DNA of 64,000 nt, taken from CAYVOV01 sp964453525 (lineage in GTDB: Bacteria; Chloroflexota; Dehalococcoidia; Dehalococcoidales; UBA2162). The position numbers were made by a program, and so were the translations under genes. The stretch spans positions 1 to 64,000 of the forward strand of contig CAYVOV010000003.1 in the NCBI GenBank assembly GCA_964453525.1, read 5' to 3'. The notes beneath the pieces were generated by a model that worked only from the letters and a program-made list of their open reading frames with translations, was not told the origin of the DNA and did no database searches. Each line of letters begins with the position of its first letter. The first letter of the stretch is position 1. This document shows positions 18,401-26,960 of the stretch, one piece after another.

Positions 18401-18979
18401 GCATTAGCACGCCGTCGTGCTGATGACCTCACTGACCGACTCCAGGCACGCATGAAAGAGCTCGAATTAGAAAGGCAACTGTCACCCCGGCCACCAGTGG
18501 TTGTCGGTGGTGCTCTTGTAGTTCCAGAGAAAGTGTTAGCACACATGCTAAATCGTCCTGTGCCAGACCGTGGGGGCGTAGAAAAAGATGTGGTAGAAGA
18601 GCTTGCTATGAAGGCGGTAGAAGAAGCCGAGAGAAAGACTGGGCGAATTCCTACTCGTATGCCGGTCAATAACCCTGGTTACGATATCGAATCAAGAGAT
18701 CCTGAGACTGGGCATCTACATTTTATTGAGGTAAAAGGACGCCAGGCTGATGCCGACATCGTACATATTACGAAGAACGAATGGCTTGTCGCCTTGAACA
18801 AGAGGGGCATGTTTATTCTAGCTATTGGACGTGTTCGTGATAACCAAGTGGAGTCATTGCATTATATCCGTGACCCGATGGCCCGCGCTGTAGCCGGTGA
18901 TCTGACTTTTGGTGTAACGGGTATTGATCTGAATATTAATGAACTACTGAAGTTGGAGACTGTGGAGGCTATACGATGA
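15434..18979 (+). CDS. SNF2-family helicase with C-terminal DUF3883 domain
   Basis: 1181 residues, start ATG 15434 overlapping the upstream TGA (a TTG lies one codon earlier). SF2/SNF2 motifs: DDPGAGKTIMAG (about 130), VVDEAHKM (about 237), FLTATPHHGK, then lobe 2 with KLIIFSEHRDTLRYLA, TDAAGEGINLQ and RFGRIHRLGQ (about 610). The C-terminus (about 1070-1130) has GYDIESRDPETG and HFIEVKGRQAD, the DUF3883 pattern with a possible PD-(D/E)XK D...ExK core. Such helicases translocate on duplex DNA; DISARM DrmD and some BREX helicases are related by type. It overlaps the methylase gene by 4 bp (ATGA), so the two are coupled. Confidence 0.88.
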   Translation: MAKLEELVEGALVEGIIADSPATVIHTKWFGEQAIELTYKNEQTGTVSNRLLYRSDEDALRLIETTSALVFDGDGETFRLASEANRIRLAYLFDPRLAVHVSQVDPLPHQIAAVYEEMLIRQPLRYLLADDPGAGKTIMAGLFIKELILRGDLERCLVVCPANLAEQWQDELSEKFKLHFEIVGREQIESSLTINPFLEKPFVISRIDLLKPRRDKNGELDESNLDRLKQVEWDLLVVDEAHKMSASFVGGDVKLTARYRLGQILCDPQHSRHIVFLTATPHHGKEEDFQLFLALLDKDRFEGRFRTGVHRVDTSDIMRRMLKEELVDFEGKPLFPERRAYTVNYDLSPLEARLYADVTEYVRTEMNRADELAEVGSHRRTVIGFALTVLQRRLASSPEAIYQSLRRRRERLEKRIEEERHKKQAAELDLTSGLRAIDEEEMDDLPDRETEELEDQVVDLASNARTIAELELEIIRLKELEKLAKEVRQSDTDRKWEELRDLLLNRAEMFDQKGRRRKLIIFSEHRDTLRYLASKVRNLLGDPTAIIEIHGGMGRVERRKAQNTFINDPTAEILIATDAAGEGINLQRAHLMVNYDLPWNPNRIEQRFGRIHRLGQREVCHLWNLVAYQTREGAVFRRLFEKLESQRQALKDKVFDVLGRVFDEIPLRNLLMDAIRYGDQPEVRARLEERIDELMSPEHYRELIERFALATDTIDTTRLQSLMEDMERAEALRLQPHFIASFFTDAFQRLGGSIRERESQRYEIRRVPQEIIRRARQIRRGIPLVHRYERIVFEKERINVDEKPPAEFVAPGHPLLDATIDLTLERHSQLLRRGALLVDPREDGPNTSRALLFIQHEIHDGRVDKQGRNRTASRKLHFVEISQNGESQDAGAAPYLDYRSLNDDEGKAVNQLLQQAWLQKDIEEQAKAYAIEFLVPRHFEEVKAYRESLVLKTMAAVKERLTKEIQYWDKRAEELKAQELAGKKPRINSALARRRADDLTDRLQARMKELELERQLSPRPPVVVGGALVVPEKVLAHMLNRPVPDRGGVEKDVVEELAMKAVEEAERKTGRIPTRMPVNNPGYDIESRDPETGHLHFIEVKGRQADADIVHITKNEWLVALNKRGMFILAIGRVRDNQVESLHYIRDPMARAVAGDLTFGVTGIDLNINELLKLETVEAIR

Positions 18980-21708
18980 CCTACCGCAAGAAGTTAATAG
19001 AGGTAGCCATGCCTCTTGATGCTATTAACAACGCATCTGCTCACGAAAAAGCAGTGCGGCGTGGTCATCCATCCGCGCTCCATTTGTGGTGGGCGCGAAG
19101 ACCTCTCGCTGCTTGTAGAGCAATACTCTTTGCCTCATTGGTTGATGATCCCAGTAATGACTTGCCCGAAAATGAGGCAAATAAGGAGCGAGAACGCTTG
19201 TTCCGTATACTTGAAGACCTTGTGAGATGGGAAAACATTAATAACGAAACGGTAATCGGTATGGCGAGGGAAGAGATAATTAGGAGTACGAGAGATAATC
19301 CTCCTTCACTCATAGACCCCTTTTGTGGTGGAGGTGCTATACCGCTGGAAGCTCAACGCCTGGGATTAGAAGCCTATGCCTCTGACTTGAATCCAGTGGC
19401 TGTTCTGATTACCAAGGCACTTATTGAAATACCAGCTAAGTTTGTCGGAAAACCTCCGGTGAATCCGGATTCAAAGAAAGGTACCGGTAGTACTGCTGGC
19501 TGGAGAGGTGCTTCAGGTTTGGCAGCTGACGTGCGTTTCTACGGCCAATGGATGCACAATGAGGCGTGGAAGCGTATTGGTCATCTGTATCCCAAAGGAC
19601 CAAATGGGGAGACAGTCATCACTTGGCTATGGACAAGAACAGTAAAATGCCCCAATCCTGCATGTGGTACTCAAATGCCTTTAGTGCGGTCCTTCTGGCT
19701 ATCCACGCAGAAAGGCAAAAGGGCTTGGGTAAAACCTATCTTGGATTTAGATAACAAGACAGTGCGGTTCGAAACGAGTATAAGTGACAGTGATGCACCA
19801 CAAGGAACAGTCAACCGTTTGGGAGCTCGCTGTATCCTATGTGGTACGGCAGTATCCTTTGACTACATTAGAGCAGAGGGTAAAGCAGGATGCATAAATA
19901 GGCGGTTAATGGCAATGGTTGGTGAGAACCAACACGGACGTATCTATTTGTCTCCAGACAATAATCACGAAAGTATCGCGGTTTCTGCTGATCCTGACTG
20001 GATTCCCGATACAGAGTTACCAGAACAAGCGCTCGGATTTCGTGTTCAATTATATGGTATTTCGAGGCATGCAGAACTTTTCACAAGCCGTCAGCTTGTA
20101 TTCCTCTCTGTGCTATGTGATCTAGTAGAGGAGGCCCATCTTCAGGTTATTGAACACTCTGGGAGAGATGAAGAATATGCTAATGCGGTTACCACTTACT
20201 TAGGTCTAACAGCAAGTAAAATAGTTGATTCATGTAATGCATTCTGTCGCTGGCGGTCCGATCATGCTACAGCAACCAACCTGTTCGCTCGTCCCACATT
20301 GTCCATGCTATGGGACTTTGCCGAGGTAAACCCATTTCAATTTGTCAACTACGCAGATCTTGCATCTAAGAGTGCAGCCGTATTGGAAACACTCAGCTTA
20401 GGGAAGTTGCATAGTGTACCAGCTGGAGCAGTCAGTCAACTGGACGCCACACAAGCGCTTCCAGTTTCTATACCAGCTCTCATTGCCACTGACCCTCCAT
20501 ATTACGATAATATCGGTTATGCAGACCTCTCTGATTTCTTTTATATATGGCTCCGTCGCATGTTGAAGAGCATTTATCCTGAATTGTTTTCAACCTTGCT
20601 AACACCAAAGAATCAAGAGCTTATAGCATCACCATACCGATTTGACGGAAGCAAACAGAAAGCAAAGGAGCATTTCGAAAATGGACTCGAGAAAAACTTT
20701 GTGCTTATGCGAACAAAGGCTGCCTCGGAGTATCCAGTTACACTCTATTATGCTTTCAAGCAAGCTGAGAATGACAATGGTAGCGACGCAAATAGTAAAT
20801 CAGAAGTTCCTACTCTTGCACAGGCATCCACAGGCTGGGAGACCATGCTTCAGGGCCTGTTAAGTGCTGGCTTTCAGATTACGGCTACTTGGCCAATGAG
20901 GACAGAGCTAGGTACGAGGATGCGTGGGATTTCGTCTAATGCCCTTGCTTCATCAGTCGTACTTGCTTTTAGACTCAAGCAGAAAGATGCGCCAATTGCT
21001 ACACGAAGGGAATTTTTGGCTGCCTTGCGAAAGGATTTACCTCAAGAATTGAGAGTACTCATGAATGGTCGGGTAGCCCCGGTTGATCTAGCGCAGGCAT
21101 CCATTGGCCCAGGAATGGCCATCTTTTCTCGCTACAGCAAGGTACTAGAGGCGAATGGTTCAGCCATGACGGTGAGAACCGCTCTTCAGGAGATTAATTA
21201 TTTCCTAGAAGACTACCTAGCACAGCAGGAGGGAGACCTAGACGTAGAGAGCCAGTTCTGCGTTGTTTGGTTTCAACAATATGGCTCTAGAGAAGGCCCC
21301 TTTGGAGAGGCGGATGTGCTGTCAAGAGCTAAGGATGTCAGTGTTGATGGTCTGGCTCGTCTTGGTCTGGTCGATGCTGAAAGAGGTAAAGTACATCTAA
21401 CCCTGCGAGAGAGTTATGAAGATGATTGGGATCCCAGAAATCAGTCGCGGATCACTGCTTGGGAAGCTTGCCAACGCCTAGTGTGGAGCCTGAATGAGAA
21501 CGGGGAGCAGGAAACAGGTCGCTTGGCAAGACGATTGGGTGGTGTAGCTGAGCAAGCAAGACAACTGGCATATCGTCTCTACGGTATTGCTGACCGTAAG
21601 GGATGGGCTGAAGAGGCTTCCGGCTATAACGCTTTAGTATCTTCTTGGTCTGAAATACAAAAGGCAGCCGCTGCTGCCGCTGAGGAAGCTCAAGGGAGGA
21701 TGATGTGA
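18976..21708 (+). CDS. DUF1156 DNA methylase (COG1743) with Zn-ribbon
   Basis: 910 residues. The N-terminal segment (LDAINNASAHEKAVRRGHPS, then HLWWARRPLAACRA) is the DUF1156 signature. SAM motif I is IDPFCGGGAIPLEA (about 112); the catalytic motif is TDPPYYDNIGYADLS (about 505). Between them lie CPNPACG and CILCG, a zinc ribbon. These are DNA adenine-type amino-methyltransferase features. It probably marks host DNA so the associated nuclease and helicases ignore it. ATGA overlap with the helicase and a 1-bp gap to the DUF499 gene show one operon. COG1743 and COG1483 genes often occur together in defence islands. Confidence 0.9.
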   Translation: MTYRKKLIEVAMPLDAINNASAHEKAVRRGHPSALHLWWARRPLAACRAILFASLVDDPSNDLPENEANKERERLFRILEDLVRWENINNETVIGMAREEIIRSTRDNPPSLIDPFCGGGAIPLEAQRLGLEAYASDLNPVAVLITKALIEIPAKFVGKPPVNPDSKKGTGSTAGWRGASGLAADVRFYGQWMHNEAWKRIGHLYPKGPNGETVITWLWTRTVKCPNPACGTQMPLVRSFWLSTQKGKRAWVKPILDLDNKTVRFETSISDSDAPQGTVNRLGARCILCGTAVSFDYIRAEGKAGCINRRLMAMVGENQHGRIYLSPDNNHESIAVSADPDWIPDTELPEQALGFRVQLYGISRHAELFTSRQLVFLSVLCDLVEEAHLQVIEHSGRDEEYANAVTTYLGLTASKIVDSCNAFCRWRSDHATATNLFARPTLSMLWDFAEVNPFQFVNYADLASKSAAVLETLSLGKLHSVPAGAVSQLDATQALPVSIPALIATDPPYYDNIGYADLSDFFYIWLRRMLKSIYPELFSTLLTPKNQELIASPYRFDGSKQKAKEHFENGLEKNFVLMRTKAASEYPVTLYYAFKQAENDNGSDANSKSEVPTLAQASTGWETMLQGLLSAGFQITATWPMRTELGTRMRGISSNALASSVVLAFRLKQKDAPIATRREFLAALRKDLPQELRVLMNGRVAPVDLAQASIGPGMAIFSRYSKVLEANGSAMTVRTALQEINYFLEDYLAQQEGDLDVESQFCVVWFQQYGSREGPFGEADVLSRAKDVSVDGLARLGLVDAERGKVHLTLRESYEDDWDPRNQSRITAWEACQRLVWSLNENGEQETGRLARRLGGVAEQARQLAYRLYGIADRKGWAEEASGYNALVSSWSEIQKAAAAAAEEAQGRMM

Positions 21709-21709
21709 C

Positions 21710-24511
21710 ATGGTTACTAAACTAACACCTTGGAAAGATGCTATAACACCACACCCAGATGTAGCTTCTGGTAGATATCTGCAGGCAGAATTTGCTGCTG
21801 ACTTAGCTCAGGTACTTGAGGGTCGTGCTGATCCTGAGTACCAAGCTCCTGTCGAGTTCTATAATCGCACCTACATAACCTCCGGAATCAGGGGTCTGTT
21901 ACGCTCAGCACTGGAGCGTCTTACTGGAAGTTGTGGCGAACCAGTAATCCAACTCAAAACCTCCTTCGGCGGCGGCAAGACACACAGTATGCTGGCGCTT
22001 TATCACCTGCTATCTGGTAATAAGCAACTGCTGAAGCTCAATCCGATTAAAGACTTATTAAAAGAAGTTGAGCTGGAAACTATCCCTAAGGCGGCATGTG
22101 CAGTGTTGGTTGGAACATACCTGGATCCGACAAGAGGGCAGCCTAAGGAGGAACTCGGGGGAGGTGAACTACGTACTTTATGGGGCGAGATGGCTTTTCA
22201 GCTCGCCGGGGTGAAGGGCTATCGTCTAGTCGATGAAGCAGACGCTAGTGGGAATGCTCCAGGTGGTAGGACTCTTGACCAACTGTTCAGTATGGTCGGC
22301 CCGTGTGTAATCTTAATAGATGAGCTAGTAGCATATATACGCAATATTGGACGAAGCCGTGGTCTACCTGGAGGAACCTTTGATTCTAACATGACATTCA
22401 TACAGAATCTAACTGAATCCCTAAAAAGGGCTCCGAATGCTGTACTGGTTGCTGCCATACCGGAATCAAACATCGAGGTTGGTGGCCCAGAGGGTCTGCA
22501 GGTTCTACAACGTGTTGAGAAGACCTTTGAGCGTATATCAATTACCTGGACACCAGCAGAGGCTTACGAATCTTTTGAAATTGTTAGACGTAGGCTTTTT
22601 AGCGAGATACAAGATGAAGGCGCTAGGGAATCAACATGTGCTGCTTTTAGTCGCCTTTATCGCAGCAATTCAAATGATTTTCCAATCGAGTGCCGAGAGG
22701 TTGAATATGAAAGGCGGATGCAGGCCAGTTACCCAATTCATCCTGAAGTCTTTGATCGCCTATACGATGATTGGTCAACCTTGGAACGATTCCAGCGGAC
22801 AAGAGGTGTCCTAAGGCTGATGGCAGCTGTTATCCATCAACTATGGCAAGCAGGTGATGCCTACCCAATGATTATGGCAGGCTCCCTTCCCCTGTATGCT
22901 CCTCCGGTAAGAGATGAATTACTGAGATACCTTAATGACCAATGGACTCCTGTATTAAACGAAGTGGATGGCCTAGAATCTGAAGCTGCCCGAATTGATA
23001 GTGAAAACCAAAGATTTGGCCAAATTCAGGCTGCCCGACGCCTTGCACGTACGGCATTTTTAGGAAGTGTGCCATTCAAGGCTACACGAGGTATTGAAGA
23101 CGTGCGTGTTCGGCTTGGTGTTGTACAACCGGATGAATCAATATCTACCTATAATGATGCACTTGGACGCTTGCAGCAACGGCTTCAGTTTCTATACACA
23201 TCTGGTCAAGGTAGATATTGGTTTGATGTACAGCCTAATTTAACTCGTACTGTGGCCGATCGCTCATCACGTGTTTCAGAAAAAGAAATATATCACCATC
23301 TTGAAGATGAACTGATTGGAATTATACGTAGTAAAGGTGATTTTGCTGGCATACATGTATGTCCTGAGAATACAGCGGACGTTCCGGATGAACCAGCGGC
23401 TCGCTTAGTAGTTCTCTCTCCTAGTTATCCCCACAAGCGTGCTAATGGTGAAAGTGCTGCTTTAACCCAGGCAAAACAAATTTTGGAGAATCGAGGTAAC
23501 TCACCAAGACGCTATAGGAACATGTTGGTCTTTGTTGCTGTTGATGAAGATGCCATCCAGATTCTAACGGACGAAACCAGACGCTATTTAGCCTGGCTTT
23601 CGATTCAGAAGGATTCCTTGGCATTGAACCTTGACAGAGCGCAGGAAAGACAAGTTAAAGAGGCTGTCGACAAGGGAGATAGGACTATTGCTGCTCAGCT
23701 TGACTCTGCTTATCAATGGGCCCTATCACCTAAACAAGAAGGAACCGGCCCACTTGAATGGGAAACTATCTTGTTGAAGGGTAATGACCTTGGGTCGACG
23801 GGAGGATTAGTACAACGTGCATCGTATAGATTACAGAGCCAAGAGCTTCTCATTACAAGCTGGTCTCCAATTCATTTGTGTCGAGAATTAGACCAGTATT
23901 TATGGAAAGAAGGGCAATCTCATATTAGTGTCAAACAGCTCTGGGAATACTTTGCCACATATCCATATCTCTCAAGACTTAGAGACCACGATGTTCTTTT
24001 AATGACTATTAAAGCAGGTGTTGTAACACGCGATTTCTTCGGATACGCAACTGGAGTTAAAGAAAAGAAAGGGTCAGAAGCCCCAGATTACATAGGACTT
24101 ACATTTGGGGGAATACCCCCTGGTGTTTACTATGATGAGAGCAGCGTATTAGTGAGGCCAAAAGTCGCTGAAAAAAGCATAAGAAAGGCTGAGATGACCA
24201 GTGAAGAAGGTACTCAAGTTAAAACTGGTGAGACTGGAACGAAAGAGGAAGTAGAAGATAGGGTCGTTGTAAAAGCACCAAAGCGATTTTATGCTACCGT
24301 TCGCCTGAACCCAATGAGAATGTCAAGTGAAGCTGGAACCATTGGTCAGGAAGTTATACAACACTTACAAGCACTGCTTGGTGCAGATGTCCAAATTACC
24401 CTAGATATTGAGGCGAATGTACCAGAAGGTGTTCCGGACCAAATCATTCGAATTGTGTCTGAAAACGCTCGGACTCTAAAATTTGAGAGCTTCGGATTTG
24501 AGGAAGAATAA
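21710..24511 (+). CDS. DUF499 AAA+ ATPase (COG1483)
   Basis: 933 residues. FGGGKTHSMLALYHL (about 85) is the Walker A form typical of DUF499; CVILIDELVAYIRN (about 200) is Walker B with the family's hhhDE-L pattern. Long helical middle and a variable C-terminus with a Lys/Glu-rich linker. BREX BrxC and PglY proteins are DUF499-type ATPases of similar size, which supports an anti-phage role as a DNA-engaged ATPase. No PglZ phosphatase gene is present nearby, so this is not a standard BREX locus. Last gene of the rightward operon; the next gene is convergent. Confidence 0.88.
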   Translation: MVTKLTPWKDAITPHPDVASGRYLQAEFAADLAQVLEGRADPEYQAPVEFYNRTYITSGIRGLLRSALERLTGSCGEPVIQLKTSFGGGKTHSMLALYHLLSGNKQLLKLNPIKDLLKEVELETIPKAACAVLVGTYLDPTRGQPKEELGGGELRTLWGEMAFQLAGVKGYRLVDEADASGNAPGGRTLDQLFSMVGPCVILIDELVAYIRNIGRSRGLPGGTFDSNMTFIQNLTESLKRAPNAVLVAAIPESNIEVGGPEGLQVLQRVEKTFERISITWTPAEAYESFEIVRRRLFSEIQDEGARESTCAAFSRLYRSNSNDFPIECREVEYERRMQASYPIHPEVFDRLYDDWSTLERFQRTRGVLRLMAAVIHQLWQAGDAYPMIMAGSLPLYAPPVRDELLRYLNDQWTPVLNEVDGLESEAARIDSENQRFGQIQAARRLARTAFLGSVPFKATRGIEDVRVRLGVVQPDESISTYNDALGRLQQRLQFLYTSGQGRYWFDVQPNLTRTVADRSSRVSEKEIYHHLEDELIGIIRSKGDFAGIHVCPENTADVPDEPAARLVVLSPSYPHKRANGESAALTQAKQILENRGNSPRRYRNMLVFVAVDEDAIQILTDETRRYLAWLSIQKDSLALNLDRAQERQVKEAVDKGDRTIAAQLDSAYQWALSPKQEGTGPLEWETILLKGNDLGSTGGLVQRASYRLQSQELLITSWSPIHLCRELDQYLWKEGQSHISVKQLWEYFATYPYLSRLRDHDVLLMTIKAGVVTRDFFGYATGVKEKKGSEAPDYIGLTFGGIPPGVYYDESSVLVRPKVAEKSIRKAEMTSEEGTQVKTGETGTKEEVEDRVVVKAPKRFYATVRLNPMRMSSEAGTIGQEVIQHLQALLGADVQITLDIEANVPEGVPDQIIRIVSENARTLKFESFGFEEE

Positions 24512-24544
24512 TCATTGCATTCGGACACTGCAGTTTGCCGTAAC

Positions 24545-24919
24545 TTAGCTTCCGATATGCCGCGCGCCCAATTCTTCTATTTCTTTTCGAGACCGAACCA
24601 CATTTTGGGGTAAACCAACAACCTTTGACTCTGAATAGGCATTACTACTAACTATCGTCCTTACTTGCTTTCCAATACTGCGACTATACTGGGTAAGGTC
24701 TTCCATTATTCTTAGTTGCTTAGCGTATAGGTCTACTATTGGCTTGAGCAAAGTTACCACCTGCTTGACTGCGTCTTCCACTTCACTCAGTCTCTGCTCA
24801 GTGGCTAGTCGAGCAGGTGTGTCTTGGGTAGTAGTCATCTGGTGGACAAACGTTTTGTGTCCCCTCAAACCTTGGGTATTCTTAAATTCTCTTCCGCAAA
24901 TTTCACACTTAACACTCAT
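24545..24919 (-). CDS. Small C2H2 zinc-finger, coiled-coil protein
   Basis: 124 residues from ATG 24919 (AGGAGG upstream). CEICGREFKNTQGLRGHKTF with a following His is a classic C2H2 finger (C-x2-C-x12-H-x4-H), the fold used for DNA binding in eukaryotes and some archaea and bacteria. Residues 38-85 are a predicted coiled coil. It starts 19 bp after the recombinase at 24938-25843 ends, so the two are probably co-transcribed. Possible roles are recombination directionality factor or accessory DNA binder; neither is shown. Confidence 0.65.
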   Translation of the reverse strand: MSVKCEICGREFKNTQGLRGHKTFVHQMTTTQDTPARLATEQRLSEVEDAVKQVVTLLKPIVDLYAKQLRIMEDLTQYSRSIGKQVRTIVSSNAYSESKVVGLPQNVVRSRKEIEELGARHIGS

Positions 24920-24937
24920 TAGATTCCTCCTTAATAA

Positions 24938-25843
24938 TTATGTTTTCTCGTTTAAGAGAGAAGCCGGATAAAACTTCAGGCTATCATCAAAATCTACTGA
25001 ACGGGTATACCGCTGCACCATTTCCAGGGATTCCCATCGTCCTAGATCTTTAATGGTCATGGTGTCTACTCCGGCTTTCCGAAGCAGACAGGCAAAGGTT
25101 CTCCTTAATGAATGAGCGTTACAGGTTATGCCTGTCTCTTTCTCAAGCCTGCGGAGCATCGAAGCGATTCCCCATCCAGTCAGCCCCCAAATGTTGCTAT
25201 CGCCAGGTTGGTACTCCTGTAGCCAGGCTCTCAGGTATTTTTCTGTCAGGTCACCGAATGCTGCATAAGCTTCCTTCCTCCCTTTTCCCAGTATTCGAAT
25301 AGTCCTGTTTGACCAGTTGATATGTCCAAGTAGAATATTCGCAAGCTCCGATAACCTTAATCCGCTCTCAACGAACAGGGCAACAATGGCTTTATCCCTT
25401 ACGGAAGCCGCTTTTTCGATAAGGATAAGCACCTGCTCTTTTACTAACGCAGGAAATATAGGTTTACCCAGGATTGGAGCTGGCATACCCTCCATTGGAT
25501 TCGGAATGCCGTACTCACGGTTCAACCATTTATAGAGAGCTTTGATTGCCCGGTATGAAGCATGACGATTTCCCAATCCGTATTTATTAGGAGGAATAGT
25601 ATTCAAGTACCGTTGTATATCTTGGCGGGTGGCATGCAGGATATCGACAGCACGGACTAACTTTGATAAGCGCTCACGATAATACCTGAAGGTCTTCGGG
25701 CTTACCCCCATTGATTCCCGCGATTGCAGGAATAACTCTAGGTAGTCCTTGTCCTCCACTTTGTGGCGCTTTAAATAGTCTCTTAGCGACATATAACGCT
25801 CTTGCAATAATGTTTGTGCCAACCGTGAGCTTACATAACGCAC
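24938..25843 (-). CDS. Second island tyrosine recombinase, intact
   Basis: 301 residues from GTG 25843; ATG 25792 (MSLRDYLKRH) is an alternative. It is strongly similar to the 6149-7156 recombinase from YLELFLQSRESMGVSPKT to the end, with the full catalytic set: SGLRLSE, GKGRKEA, HSLRR, GRWESLEM, RYTRS. It lacks the N-terminal XRE domain. Because the other copy has lost its start in the integrated state, this one is the likely active recombinase in the chromosome and could perform excision. Downstream lies a C2H2-finger gene, a possible directionality partner. Confidence 0.88.
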   Translation of the reverse strand: MRYVSSRLAQTLLQERYMSLRDYLKRHKVEDKDYLELFLQSRESMGVSPKTFRYYRERLSKLVRAVDILHATRQDIQRYLNTIPPNKYGLGNRHASYRAIKALYKWLNREYGIPNPMEGMPAPILGKPIFPALVKEQVLILIEKAASVRDKAIVALFVESGLRLSELANILLGHINWSNRTIRILGKGRKEAYAAFGDLTEKYLRAWLQEYQPGDSNIWGLTGWGIASMLRRLEKETGITCNAHSLRRTFACLLRKAGVDTMTIKDLGRWESLEMVQRYTRSVDFDDSLKFYPASLLNEKT

Positions 25844-25938
25844 GCTCCAGCTATAAATATGATATACTAGATTTAGAATATGAGGGGACGAATAATGTCT
25901 GTTAAATGGTTAAACTCTGGCTAATTTAGGGATAAAAA

Positions 25939-26565
25939 ATGAAACCACGGAAACCTAGTTGGTTTATAACGAATGTGCCTTGGGAGACCAAAAAGACAAT
26001 CTGGAAACTCTGGGAATCCGGAGTTACTATTATCGATACACTTGCCTATCTTGATGAGGATTCGCAAGTACACCCTGTGTTTAGTCGGCATACAATCACC
26101 AGAGTGAGAAAGGAGTTAACAAAACTTCCTCTCGGTAAAATCACACAGCTACTATCTGAACTACCAGAAATAAAAGAATTTGTTGTAGAACTCAGACCTG
26201 ACTACGCAGAGTATGAGTTGCATGAAGAGGAACAACGAGTTCAAGATTCTAACGAGCTTACGACTACAGCCTTAGTAATTGCTTCCAATCTTGGGAAATA
26301 TCGCAATGAGAACGCTGCTTATCGAGGTACTGCTATGGATACGGTGGGAGAACTAGTATATGGAGGCCAGTGGATAGGTGAACAACTGGCTAAGTTGGGA
26401 GACGTAGATAGGGCTTCAGCCGCCGAACTGCTGAAGCAACTGAAAGAGGAAGGGGAATTTCTTGAATTGGTAGCTATTGAGGATTGGGCTGAATTGACAG
26501 ACGATAAAATTACCGAGAACTTTATTCAGCGACTTATCGCTAGAGCACACAGAGGTAATTTCTAG
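25939..26565 (+). CDS. Hypothetical protein with HTH-like N-terminus
   Basis: 208 residues from ATG 25939. Residues 18-55 (ETKKTIWKLWESGVTIIDTL, then SRHTITRVRKEL) read like a helix-turn-helix. The C-terminal two thirds are acidic and helical. It lies divergently from the second recombinase with a 95-bp gap, and before the NYN/SET cluster. I do not recognise the family; a regulatory role is only a guess from position and HTH. Confidence 0.5.
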   Translation: MKPRKPSWFITNVPWETKKTIWKLWESGVTIIDTLAYLDEDSQVHPVFSRHTITRVRKELTKLPLGKITQLLSELPEIKEFVVELRPDYAEYELHEEEQRVQDSNELTTTALVIASNLGKYRNENAAYRGTAMDTVGELVYGGQWIGEQLAKLGDVDRASAAELLKQLKEEGEFLELVAIEDWAELTDDKITENFIQRLIARAHRGNF

Positions 26566-26650
26566 AGTGTATATCTTACAATTATTAATGAAAGTGACAG
26601 CTAATTTTGAAGCTAGTATATTTATAGCTGTAGATAATATACGCTAACTG

Positions 26651-26679
26651 TTGACATACCTCCTTGAATGGTGTATTAT
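26651..26679 (+). promoter_or_regulatory. Strong promoter before the small protein/NYN/SET cluster
   Basis: TTGACA (26651-26656), 17-bp spacer, TATTAT (26674-26679). It drives 26749-26910 and probably the genes to 28348. Confidence 0.8.
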
Positions 26680-26718
26680 TTTAGATGAGGAGTCAATTCT
26701 TGACTGCGCAGCAAGTTT

Positions 26719-26748
26719 GATACCTCAATGAATTGGAAAGGAGGTATC
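26719..26748 (+). promoter_or_regulatory. Hairpin masking a ribosome binding site
   Basis: GATACCTC (26719-26726) pairs perfectly with GAGGTATC (26741-26748), the latter overlapping the AAAGGAGGT ribosome site and ending just before ATG 26749. The mRNA from the promoter at 26651 would fold so that translation is hindered. Confidence 0.55.
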
Positions 26749-26910
26749 ATGGGTAAAGGAAAAGGTGGTAGCAGCTCGGCCAACCGTAATAACCAGAGAG
26801 CGAATGTCCATAATCCCAACAGCCCTGCCCACAAAGCGGCGAGAGACAACCGTAGCACGCAGCTTAACCCTAATAGTGCTGCCTATCGTAGCTCTCGGCA
26901 GGGTAAGTAA
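26749..26910 (+). CDS. Small Asn-rich protein
   Basis: 53 residues from ATG 26749, chosen because AAAGGAGGT lies 4-12 bases upstream; an ATG at 26728 has no ribosome site. The sequence is polar, with HNPNSPAHKAARDNRSTQ and LNPNSAAYRSSRQ, two copies of an NPNS-A-(H/Y)-(K/R) unit. Similar mini-proteins occur on phages and plasmids, without known function. Its ribosome site can be masked by a hairpin. First gene after a strong promoter. Confidence 0.6.
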   Translation: MGKGKGGSSSANRNNQRANVHNPNSPAHKAARDNRSTQLNPNSAAYRSSRQGK

Positions 26911-26960
26911 AGGATTAGGATAGGGGATATGGCTCCAGGTCTCTAACAGGAGGAAGTCTA

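Noticed and set aside
15434..24511. Standard BREX or DISARM locus
   Set aside because: There is no PglZ/BrxZ, BrxA/B, DrmA/B or PLD (DrmC) gene in the island, so neither label fits despite shared families.
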